The notes below the pieces were generated by a model. The model ran no database searches and was not told the DNA's origin. It saw only the letters and a list, made by a program, of their open reading frames with translations. The position numbers were made by a program, and so were the translations under genes. DNA of 64,000 nucleotides from the NCBI GenBank assembly GCA_033980235.1, contig CM067072.1, forward strand, positions 30,665,759 to 30,729,758, read 5' to 3'. The stretch is from Diadema setosum. Taxonomy: Eukaryota > Echinodermata > Echinoidea > Diadematoida > Diadematidae. Shown here in pieces: positions 54,895 to 64,000 of the stretch; position 1 is the first letter of the stretch; every line of letters begins with the position of its first letter.

Positions 54895-57800
54895 CAGTAG
54901 TAGTAGTAGTAGTAGTAGTGGTAGTAGTAGTGGTAAAGCAGTAGTAGCAATAGTTGTAGAAGATGCAGGTTAGAAAACAAAAGAAATCTGAACAAATCAA
55001 TTAGAGAGGGACAGAATATAACCAAGAAACCATAGGAGAGTTGTCTGAAAGTATACATTCATACAGACAGACAGATAGACGTACCTTCATCTTCATCATC
55101 ATCACCTCCCATGTGTGTGTCGTTATCACCACCTTCATTACCGCCTTCGTGACCGTCTCCGTCACCGTCACCGTCCCCCATCGGAGTGGTGGCCGGGCCC
55201 TCGCTTCCCATCATGGCTGTCACGGTCGAACCGCCAGCGGCCATGGTGGAGCCATCGGCACCATCCATCGGCATCGACGGGCTCTGGGTTGGGGCCATAC
55301 TCGGCGTCGCACCGGCAGGAGTTGGGGTAGGTGTGGGGTCGCATCTTGCCTCGGTCCCCGACCAAGTGCCGGACTCGCAGGTGCGCACTTCGCTGCCACT
55401 GAGGGTGAAACCTGGGTCGCAGCTGTACGTGGCTGTGGTCTCGACAATATCCACGGCTCCGTTTGCCGGGGGAGGTAGGGCGGGGCAGGTCGCCGGCTGT
55501 TGCGTAGTTGCTGCAGAAGAAATAGTCAAAGGGTCTTTCAGTTGAATCTTAACTTTATTACTAGTATTTAAAGAAATAAACACAAAATGTTGACTGCATG
55601 AACACAAGCAAGAAGAGTAAAGAGCCAGAACTAGTGTAACACTCGAGTCTCGCACCTCTATCAGTGTATGATTTCATTCAGAAAATTATTTCAGCCACAA
55701 TATACAGTATTATTGGTGTGTAATATTATACTGGTACAGCCTTGTACGTTATAAAATTTTAATGAGCAAAGTACATACAAAAAGCAACAGTAACGTACCT
55801 AAAATTAGTATAATGGACCCCGAGACTGCATGCGATGGGTAGACCAAAATTCATCTAGTTTACAAACTACAAATCATAACGAACTGTCTATAGGGAAGTT
55901 TAATCACATTTCAGACATTCCATACAAGGTCTATATAATTATGGAGAAGGACGCTTGGTGATGATCCCTTCCTTACAACGATCGAGTTTGTTGAAATGAA
56001 TATTATCTGCTTATCCAACAGAAATATATTTCCTGTCAGAGATTCTATTTCTACATTTGGGCACTTTTTCGTCATTAATTCTCTCGCCGGATCAGTATGA
56101 GGAATGCACAAGAATAAGAACATTCAGCATTTCAAACAGTAGTCCCGTCACCCAAACTACGATGAGTTTAATCATTAATCTCGTTTGAAGGTCATGACTG
56201 ATTTAAGTTAATTAGTTGGTCAGGTGGTTGAGGACAAAAACTTGGCCTTTGGCTTGCTCCGAGCACGGACCTACTGTATGTCCATGCTCCGGGAGGTAGA
56301 ACCCGATTATCCATATATTAGGGACCCTTGGTCGTTTAAAGGGATGGTATAGTTTTGGTTGATATGGGCATTCAGGTTTTTCCTTTTTGCAAAATATACT
56401 GTAATTAGAAACCTCTTATATGAAATATTAAAGAGCCGACAATTCTAAGACGAATTAAAAGTTTATTTGATGAAAATTGGTTTTGAAATGGCTGAGATAT
56501 TAAAAAACAAAGTGGTCTTAAAAGGTGGGTAACACCTTTTATCAAGACGACTTTATTTTGCTTTGTTTTGTTGTTTTTTTTTCATATTACATCCATTCCA
56601 AAGCCGATTTTCATCGAAAAAAACTTTTATTTTCTCTTAGAATCGTCTGCTCTTTAATATTTCATAAGAGATGTAAATTATCTCGCAAAAGAGTTCAAAT
56701 CTGAATCCCCATCTGAAGTAAAACTATAACGCCTTGTTACGCTACTCATAGGTTCGTAAAATCACTACAAAAGACATAGCATATGCAAAGAGGTATCACA
56801 CTACACCTCCTCAGTGCAAATCCCCCGATTTCTGTTTTGTTTCGTTTCGTTTTGTTTTATTTTATTATTTTTTTTGGGGGGGGGTCACATGATATCAACT
56901 TACAAAGGTGTTGACACGTAAATTAGTTCCTGATTCTAATTTCCCAAAATACAAAAATATGTGGCGGTTTGCACCTCTATTAGTGCAAATTCTCTTGAAA
57001 AGTTGAGTACCTCTCCCCATCCTTCCTTATGGCACTTGATATCACTATCAACTTAAAAGAAATGTATTTAATTCAATTTTTATATTTTCAAAATGTCCCT
57101 CAATTCAGTTCGAGCTATCGCCACGTGGATTATTGACTAATCAAATTAGCCGGGTTTTGTGATGCTATATATTTTGTAAATGTTTATAGGTCGTCCTGCT
57201 GTTGCCGTACGATTGAATTATCAGATTATGGTGTAAATGATGTAAATGAAATGCATGCGACTTGATTCCAAAACACTTTTCCCAAAACATAGAAGTTGAC
57301 AAATGGAGACATTCTGAAAGACATATTCAGAATGAAATAATCAATTTTTCCTAAGTCTTTACTTTAGCAACATGAAGTCACTGTATCTAAAGGGTTTTCA
57401 AATCTGACTTCACTTTAGCAACATGAAGTCACTGTATCAAAAGAGTTTTTAAATCTGACTTCACTTTTAATAGCAACATGAAGTCACTGTATCAAAAGAG
57501 TTTTTAAATCTGACTTCACTTTTAATAGCAACATGAAGTCACTGTATCTAAAGGGTTTTTAAATCTGACTTCACTTCAGCAACATGAAGTCACTGTATCA
57601 AAAGAGATTTCAAATCTGACTCTGAAAAATTCTTCAAGTCAACCCACGTGTCCCTCGAGCACTCTAACCGCTTAGTTTACTCTTGCAGGTGCTCTTGAAA
57701 GGGCTATGTGTGCATCCCTACCCTTCAATTTACCAGCGTAGGCTACATTATTTGGTTGTGTGCTGAAAGAATTAGCAAACGCTGATTATCACAGCCATTG

Positions 57801-58247
57801 ATATCTTGAAATCTCCATGCCTTCTTGCACCGACGTCCATGTCGTTTGATTGGACTTTGTACCTAGTGAATGACCCCGTGCTATAGCATTGTCCACTCGG
57901 AAAGGTCTTCAAAAGAATCTGACCAAAGAAGACACCGAAGTCAATTCGAAGTGATCAAACATGTCCCGTATAAAGATCGACATACGTAGTCATCTCGCAC
58001 TGGCAGATATGCAGTGGGCCGTTTCATAAAGATTGATCGTAAGATTCAACAAAATTTACGCTCGATCTGATATGAAACCTGTGCTTTAAAATCAAGCTTA
58101 AGTATCTTTATGAAACAGACTATACGATCAGTATTGTATCTTACGCCCGATTAATTGAGTTACCTTCAATAAATCAAGCGTAAGAACAATCGTAAGTCTT
58201 TATGAAACGGGCCCAAAAATCCATGTGGGTGTGCGTTTTGTTTTCTC

Positions 58248-58285
<38 letters not shown>

Positions 58286-60264
58286 AATGGGGGGGGGGGG
58301 GATTCTCATCGTGATCTGCATCCACGATTGGAATAGCTTATTAGGCCTATTAATAATATTATACAACTTGTCTGTATAACTTTGATGAAATGGGATGAGA
58401 AGCCAAAATATATCATTATGTGGATCGAGTGAATGCACCAGTAATAGTAGAACATATCAGTGAAAGTTTAAGGCAAATCCGACAATCTGTTGAAAAGTTG
58501 TGATTTTCTTCTTTAAGTTTCTGTGCCGCAATCGCTGCACGGATGAGAAGACTCGGGAATTCCAAGTTAGTTAGTTGACGCTTTTGGTGACCAACCCGCT
58601 TCCTTCCGAAATTCTGACATCCTCATATAATTTGCACAACACCATATCGGGTGAATGACATTTTTTTTTTCCACAGCAGCACTGTCAATGAGAATATAGG
58701 TGGTATTGGGATAGGCGGTCCATAATATGGTATAAGCTATAATGAGCTAGTTCCTAACATCACACGGCGGCAAGAAGAAAAGTCAAATTGCGTTACTTGT
58801 TTTTAATTCCTCAACACCAAAAGTGACGAAAATTGAACTGTTAATTACCAGCCATTCGTCACAAATTACAGAACAATAAACTGCTAATCAGAACCATGAA
58901 ATGAAGTCATGGAAAATAAAAATAAGACCACTGATATGTATTTCCTTCTTAGAAGTCTCGGAGTAGCCTTGACTATCTTTTTCCCTCCTTCCCGCCATCT
59001 TCTTAGAAAACACGTTGATAGTCAAGTGTAGACTCTGTAGAGCCAGCAAGGAAATTGATGACTTCAGTGCATCCGTAGCGAAAGTATTGAACCTTGTCAT
59101 GTACACTTCACATAACTTCACACTCCCCCCCCCCCCCCCCCCCCGCCACCATCCCCGGGAAAAAAGCAGCGTGTGAACGGAATCACATTTTAACACAGCC
59201 GGTGATCAGGATTGAATGGGAATACACAAGGGAAACTATAGACCAATACTTAAGGCTGAGTTTCAGATAAGAGTTGTAGCGAAGAATACAACCGGCTCAT
59301 TACGTAACTTCATCTTAGATGTGCCTGGTAACATTACCCGTATTACAGCGGTCAAACCGACGTTTATCTAATCAATGTATATGACTTTACCGATACCACA
59401 ATTTGCATTCTTGCGCATGATCATCCCTGACTAGTACTACTTTTAAAACACCTTCTTTCGTACGATGAAGTTCTCATTTGCGACGGTCCATAGTTCATTG
59501 TGAATTCGTCAATCTTTGACATGTTTGACTCTTCTAATGCAAGAAATGATACGTGGTAAATATATTTTAAAAATTGAAAATTTTGTCATAATACTTTCAT
59601 TCACTATTATTCTACCATGGTGACACCTGTCACAGTATGATATTAAAAAAAAAAAGAGTGTGTGAATGAAATACATCTTGGCAGGGGAATACACAGACGA
59701 ACAAAGAGATAGATCATATAGTTAGCTGTACTTGTAAATTCAAACACGAAGGGGTTATCTTGAGAACGCACCGATATTACCCCATAAAAAAAAATCATAG
59801 AAACAAATGTATAAAATTGTGGCAGGAGCTCATAATGTTTCATTAAGAACGGATCACACTTATTGAATCGTGGTAAATACAAAAACGTTGGAGGTCGGTG
59901 CACACGCTTGTTTGAAGGAGAAAAAAAAAAACAGTACGGACTAACGCTGCTTCCGTGATAGTGTAAATTAAACGTCAATTTTTACAAAATAATGATAACT
60001 ACGTGTAGATTTCCTCACTATCGGACAAGACAGATGATATGCATGGGTCTCATACCATTCGCCCATAGTCGTCATCTATAAGAAATCGGGGTTTCCTAGA
60101 AAATATAATGAGAGAATGTCGTATTCCCATCTTGACAAATACCACTTGGCACCAGACAGTATATACAATGTACTTGCTCAAGGAATCATCGAACAATACG
60201 TACTTTGGGAGGCTGCTAATGATGCCAAGCAGACGACGAGGACGATCACGTGATGAAACTCCAT
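50951..60264 (-). CDS. Small single-pass membrane protein with one CCP/sushi domain (4 exons)
   Basis: Four minus-strand pieces join in phase (61+426+100+37 = 624 bases, 207 residues plus stop). They encode a signal peptide, one CCP domain, a Pro/Thr/Ser/Met stalk, a Gly-Asp acidic stretch, a transmembrane helix and a 14-residue tail. The first three exons are well supported by phase (1, 1, 2) and splice sites; the tail exon is a best guess. CCP domains bind proteins or glycans, often in complement or adhesion. I do not recognise a named orthologue. The gene converges on the lectin/VWD gene, with about 7.6 kb between the stops. Confidence 0.72.
51228..51403. mobile_element. Short hAT-like element with GGATCC ends, copy 3
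   Basis: CAGTGGCGGATCCGCAGGGA at the left, TCCTGGATCCGCCCC at the right. TATACTT stands directly on both sides, a 7-bp target duplication (8 with one mismatch), as expected for hAT. Confidence 0.82.
51737..52767. mobile_element. 1.03-kb foldback bounded by TTAA
   Basis: TTAAAGATAATAAAATGTTT at the left pairs with ATATTATCTTTAA at the right. Pairing continues through CTCGCCCCAAAGTGCTCTCA, GCAGCCCCATACGCATAGCG and AACGTTTGGTTCTGCCAATA to a centre near 52190. The right arm has extra sequence with a CGCCGCCGTCGTACGGCGGC palindrome. It lies in the last intron of the minus-strand gene. Confidence 0.85.
53138..53306. mobile_element. Short hAT-like element with GGATCC ends, copy 4
   Basis: CAGGGGCGGATCCAGGTATT at the left, CCCCTCTGGATCCGCCACTG at the right; ATGAT on both sides. 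Same orientation as copy 1. Confidence 0.78.
53960..54059 (-). CDS. Exon 3: transmembrane helix
   Basis: Phase 1 entry after TTCCCACTCCAG, phase 2 exit at CACGG|GTGAGG. It reads LSRGQVALTILATLLILMTI, then TAFGALLWWKYHG: a helix of about 22 hydrophobic residues ending WWK, with the positive side toward the short tail, so type I topology. Confidence 0.85.
54638..54945. repeat. (TAG)n microsatellite, ~300 bp
   Basis: Long imperfect TAG tract in the intron between exons 2 and 3 of the minus-strand gene. Long frames on either strand are repeat artefacts. Confidence 0.97.
55085..55510 (-). CDS. Exon 2: CCP/sushi domain, stalk and acidic Gly-Asp stretch
   Basis: A 426-base phase 1-1 exon after TTCTTCTGCAG, ending GAAG|GTACGT. 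The CCP has four cysteines and the usual tryptophan: CPALPPPANGAV, TYSCDPGFTLSG, VRTCESGTWSG and ARC. It is followed by PTPTPTPAG and a Met/Ser/Thr/Pro stalk, then MGDGDGDGDGHEGG and GGDDDEDEG. The GC-rich codon bias contrasts with the AT-rich flanks. The plus-strand open frames over this region are shadows. Confidence 0.9.
56336..56732. mobile_element. ~390-bp palindromic TTAA element, copy 4
   Basis: TTAAAGGGATGGTATAGTTT at the left; the right end (AAAACTATAAC) has lost its TTAA. The arms with TTGATGAAAATTGGTTTTGA are preserved. Confidence 0.7.
57366..57630. repeat. Minisatellite, five units of 51-55 bp
   Basis: AGCAACATGAAGTCACTGTA begins units at 57366, 57417, 57472, 57527 and 57578, each followed by TTTAAATCTGACTTCACTT or close to it. 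Confidence 0.92.
58016..58213. mobile_element. Foldback MITE with GGGCCGTTTCATAAAG ends
   Basis: GGGCCGTTTCATAAAGATTG and CTTTATGAAACGGGCC are inverted ends; GATCGTAAG and CAATCGTAAG words repeat inside. Confidence 0.8.
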
Positions 60265-60289
60265 CTTTGACTCAGTAAGATGCTTCAAC
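60204..60289 (-). CDS. Exon 1 coding part: start codon and signal peptide
   Basis: The ATG at 60264-60262 sits in good context (AAAGATGG). It reads MEFHHVIVLVVCLASLAASQ, a hydrophobic core with small residues at the expected cleavage site, then exits in phase 1 at CAAA|GTACGT. Upstream a CTCTCCATCGCTCAG acceptor at 60290 suggests that the coding exon starts at 60289 and that a 5' untranslated exon lies further right. Confidence 0.75.
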
Positions 60290-62738
60290 CTGAGCGATGG
60301 AGAGAGGGAAAAACAAGCAAACAAACATGAACGTAAATAAATCGAATACAAGACACTGCAAAAATCATGAATTGTATTGATGTATCTATTCTTCAGATAA
60401 ACAGACAGACGTTGTGCATGCTCATAATATGTAGATTCATCAATGACCTTGCGACCTCCGCACGGGGGAGAGCAATGGGTTCGGGGACCCTAAACATGTG
60501 GTACAGGCTCTTCAACGATTATCATGCCTGATATGTCCTGGCACCTCGTCCCCATCTTGAATCGCTGAAAGCAGACAGCTGAAACACATCGGCTGAACGG
60601 TACATGATATTCACTATTGTAATGGTGCTTCTTCACCACCATTTCATCTTATCAACAAAACAGTGCCTAGTTTTCACCTAAAAGAAAACGAATGCATTCC
60701 CAAACATAGTATTTCATGTTGGAAGAGTGAAAACCAGAATGGATCATGATCACTGATCACTTTTTGTCATAACTGTACAGATTGCATGGAGCTTTCTGTC
60801 ATATCATATAATATCACATCACGCGCTCCGATGAACACACACTTTCCCTCGGGTAACACGCCCATCATAATTATCATCATAATATCATCATGCACTTCAC
60901 TTTTCTTTATGGGTGAAAGCATAAGCTACTTCCATTGTGTACATGCTTAAAGTACTGAGTTCTGAAGACAGTATAAACAGTAAGGTGTATACTCCTTATA
61001 TCAAAGCAGAGGAGAGATAATGGCAAGAACAGTCTCATGACGCAATAATATATGCATTAATCCAGTTTTCTAGCCTGAACAAATTCTGAAATCCACTTCA
61101 TCGGGGCCTATACCTTCACAGATACGATGTATGGCAGATTCAGAAATCACACATTTTGGCGAATAATACACCCGTTTAGCTTCTGCGCGTGCAAGAGTGT
61201 GTGAAACAAATACAGGCGCTGATGATGTAAATCGAAAGCAAATTCTACGTACATTATTTGCGGACAACAAATACACCACATATACATGAGTTTCTTCCTT
61301 TCGCACGGTACACCGTACTCTCGCAGGATCCACTATTATACATGCGTAATACTGTGGCAAGGTAATCTCGTTTTATACTGAGAAGCCGAAGGAGAAATCC
61401 TCTTACACCGATCATGTTCATATCCGTGGTTCCGTGTGCAAACACTGGTTTATTTTCATTCTTTGTTCATTTCCGAGTTTCTCTTATAAACATCACGTCA
61501 TATCCGTACTCTAACCACATAACAAACGACATCGACGAAGACAAGAAATTGAGTGTATCTTCTCCGAATAAGACTGATATTTTTGATGCTATATTATGTG
61601 GAGATGAGTTTCTACTGCAGTTCCTGGTAATAACTAATGATGAGCTGACGATCGTTTTTTATTATTTCCTGAGAGAGTATATGCCTACTCTCCGCAGGTT
61701 CTGCATAAGACAGGAATTAGAAGAAAAAAGTGGATAATTCATGGTGTCAGCTGGAAAAGTTGAAAACGGAGTGAGACGATAAAAAAACAAACAAACAAAC
61801 AAACAACGAAAAAGAACAAGCTTTTCCGTGATTTCGTTTGTGTTCGTTTCTGCTCACTGGAACTCCTGGGGGACACTGTAAAACGTGATGCCACAAACGA
61901 GTCGTTTACATCTCCATGCATAGAGAAAACATATTGAAAGTGTTATCTTCTGAGACAGTTAAACTCTCACACATTTTACGTGGCAGTTCCGATATCAATT
62001 TCAAAATAGAGTCCCGTGTTTCCTTTTTCTTACGAGAAATACTAAAGCTATATTACATCTCGTTTCCTGTTTGCGATTTTTTTTTTCTTCAGACAAACTG
62101 GCAGGCAAACTCGGGCAAAACATGAAGACGTAAAAGTGGCATTCACATAACGCTCATTGGTATTCACATCTAGGAAGAAAGGAAAATATCGGAAATTGAT
62201 AGCCTATATACTCGCAACCATGGGCTCTGCTTCATGAATGGTTTATAATGATAACCGCAAAATGAAATACCCTGCACTTGTGTTCCAATAAAAGGAAAGC
62301 ATTTCCATTGTTCCACAAGCTGTACACTGCAATCGTCACTCCAGTTCGCCTTTCCAAATACTGTAAAGTCACTTTGTAAAACATCAACATAATGTCGAAT
62401 ACCGTGGTATGTCATTTGGGCACTGAAGAGAGAGAGAGAGATCCTAAATGATTATATCCGCTTTAATCAGAATTACAAGTTGAGGAAGGAATTAAGATCA
62501 CGAGGCCAAAGTTTCTCTTCACACAAGGTCATTCTATTTGGTTGTAATTTTGTCCGACACACTGTATTATGATCACCTATTTCCTTAGCCATACATAGGT
62601 TTCAGTTGTACTTCTTTGATCAATGCAACTGTCAACAATGTTTCAGTAATAAATATTGGTCGCTTTAAAGTGGTACTAACCTATTTTGTCCACTTTCCAT
62701 CATATATTTCCGAAGTTGAGCGATGAAGATCGCAAAGG

Positions 62739-62739
62739 G

Positions 62740-62807
<68 letters not shown>

Positions 62808-62855
62808 CGTGTGTGTGTGTGTGTGTGTGTGTGTCTGTCTGTCTGTCTGTCTGTT
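62739..62855. repeat. (GTT)n-(GT)n-(CTGT)n compound microsatellite
   Basis: About 23 GTT units, then about 12 GT units and CTGT units. The poly-Leu and poly-Gln frames over it are artefacts. Confidence 0.95.
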
Positions 62856-63337
62856 TGTGAGGTCGTGTGTGAGTGTGTGAATAAAACAAGGACTGATTCT
62901 AGAGTCGCGCTCATTTTCCTAACAAGTCTCTGCATACCGCATTAAAATTCTCGTCCGTCATTTTAAAAATGTCTGCACCAGTAAGTGTAAAATTTTGTGC
63001 ATATTTGACTCATTGGCAGAGAAAGTGTTAAGCGACTGCATCAAGTAAAATTCACATGATAATGAGTGGGGGAAGCGATAATATTCTTCAGATGAGACTA
63101 ATGATGCCACAACCAATATTGCTCAGAGAGTACAACATATAACCACCTCCTGTTCGTGTGTTTTTATCCATTGTAAAGAAACTGTCCACGTTCATCGACG
63201 GTCGACAGGAAACTCGTTTACAGCTGGCCTCGTATGAGCATCTTGCTTATGGTCAGGCCTCAAGGGTCAGGTTTATATTCCACGCCGCATGACTTCTTTG
63301 AGACTAATTTGTCATGGTGGAAAACGGCGAGATGATG

Positions 63338-63720
63338 TGACACCGGTGGGGATGAGGATTGATCTTTAATTTTTTTTGAAAGATGCATATACTAAGAAAC
63401 CACTTATGAAATTTTACAGAGCTTATACCATTCTAAGAGAAATTCAGAGTTTATTTGACGAAGGTCGGTTTTAAAAAGGCTGACACATAAAAAAAAACAA
63501 AGTAAAACAAAGAGATCCTAACAAAAGGTGCCCAACCTTTTATCAGTATCGCTTGTTTTGGATATCTCAGCCATTTCAAAACCAATTTTCATCAAATAAA
63601 CATTGGCTTCCTCTTGGAATTACATGCTATTTCATATTTCATGACAAGTTCTCATTATCCTACCAAAAAGAGTTAGAAACCTGAACCCAGGTCTTAACCA
63701 AAACTAGGCCATCCCTTTAA
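63338..63720. mobile_element. ~390-bp palindromic TTAA element, copy 5
   Basis: The right end ..AACTAGGCCATCCCTTTAA is clear; the left end is degraded (no TTAA). The arms GACGAAGGTCGGTTTTAAAA and TTTCAAAACCAATTTTCATC pair. Confidence 0.65.
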
Positions 63721-64000
63721 GCGAGTTAAGTACCAAGACGGCACTATGCCTGCTCCAGACTGCCTAGTACCTCATTGATAGCTCAGTTCAACTGTATCAC
63801 TCTTCACTTCCCACCCACCCCACCCCCCCCCCCCACACACACATATCGGCTGATAAACATGCACTATTCAGACAATGTTGTGTATAATACAGAAGAGACG
63901 TGATACTTTGGTGACATTATTTCGTCGCTATTTCTTTGATCACTCGTTCATGTTATGTAGGGCCTACTTTCGTACACTATTCATACAATTTTGATGAAAC

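Larger units (their letters stand above)
55511..60203. other. First intron of the minus-strand gene
   Basis: Contains the repeats listed separately at 56336, 57366 and 58016, a (TC)n plus C/G-run tract at 58245-58302 and a C-run at 59127-59143. No further phase 1 exon was found between exons 1 and 2. Confidence 0.5.
60290..64000. other. 5' flank of the minus-strand gene
   Basis: Would hold its promoter and any 5' untranslated exon, but I cannot point to either. A (GTT)n then (GT)n/(CTGT)n tract lies at 62739-62855, and a TTAA palindrome lies at about 63338-63720. No other gene was recognised. Confidence 0.5.

Noticed and set aside
54597..55058. Long Tyr/Thr/Leu-rich frames over the (TAG)n tract
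   Set aside because: Simple-repeat translation.

Overview
This is AT-rich, intron-rich animal DNA. It shows no operons, small exons, GT-AG introns (mostly phase 1 or 0) and many foldback transposons, MITEs, microsatellites and one non-LTR retrotransposon. The main gene joins F5/8C, EGF, VWD-C8-TIL and SUEL-type rhamnose-binding lectin domains. That combination points to a marine deuterostome, most likely an echinoderm. The organism is an inference from domain content and repeat style; nothing here identifies a species.

Plus strand, about 1995-43337: the 3' part of one large gene for a secreted, cysteine-rich protein. I could assemble 25 exons whose splice phases all agree (4853 coding bases, about 1617 residues, stop at 43335-43337, AATAAA at 43410). 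Domain order is: an unnamed beta-rich domain, F5/8C, EGF, [VWD-C8-TIL-TILa-EGF], SUEL, SUEL, EGF, [VWD-C8-TIL-TILa-EGF], SUEL, SUEL. The 5' end lies left of the window. The set of domains resembles sea-star footprint protein 1 (Sfp1) and related hemocytin/FCGBP/zonadhesin-like proteins, so a role in adhesion, mucus or coagulation-like extracellular matrix is likely but unproven. The two bracketed modules are seven-exon cassettes with identical phases and near-identical exon lengths, so they arose by internal duplication.

Minus strand, about 60289-50951: a small convergent gene in four exons, predicted 207 residues. It has a signal peptide, one CCP/sushi domain, a Pro/Thr/Ser/Met-rich stalk, a Gly/Asp-rich acidic stretch, one transmembrane helix and a short tail. 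The last exon is the least certain, because an overlapping plus-strand reading also looks exon-like.

Mobile and repeated DNA fills the introns and flanks. A 4.8-kb element with hAT-like ends (9086-13873) carries a satellite-like array of about 190-bp units with a 954-bp higher-order duplication. A degenerate repeat rich in CCATATGG lies at 14130-15800. AGGTCA-rich repeats occur at 1-760 and 25148-26090. A 5'-truncated LINE lies on the minus strand at about 37720-40200, with a MITE nested in it. There are five copies of a ~390-bp palindromic TTAA element, two of a ~438-bp TTAA element, four short hAT-like elements with GGATCC ends, a dispersed ACTGTAAAAGTGG MITE family, and foldbacks of 0.4 and 1.03 kb. 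All coordinates were read by eye. Exon borders inferred from splice consensus should be good to the base where phases close; repeat borders are approximate.
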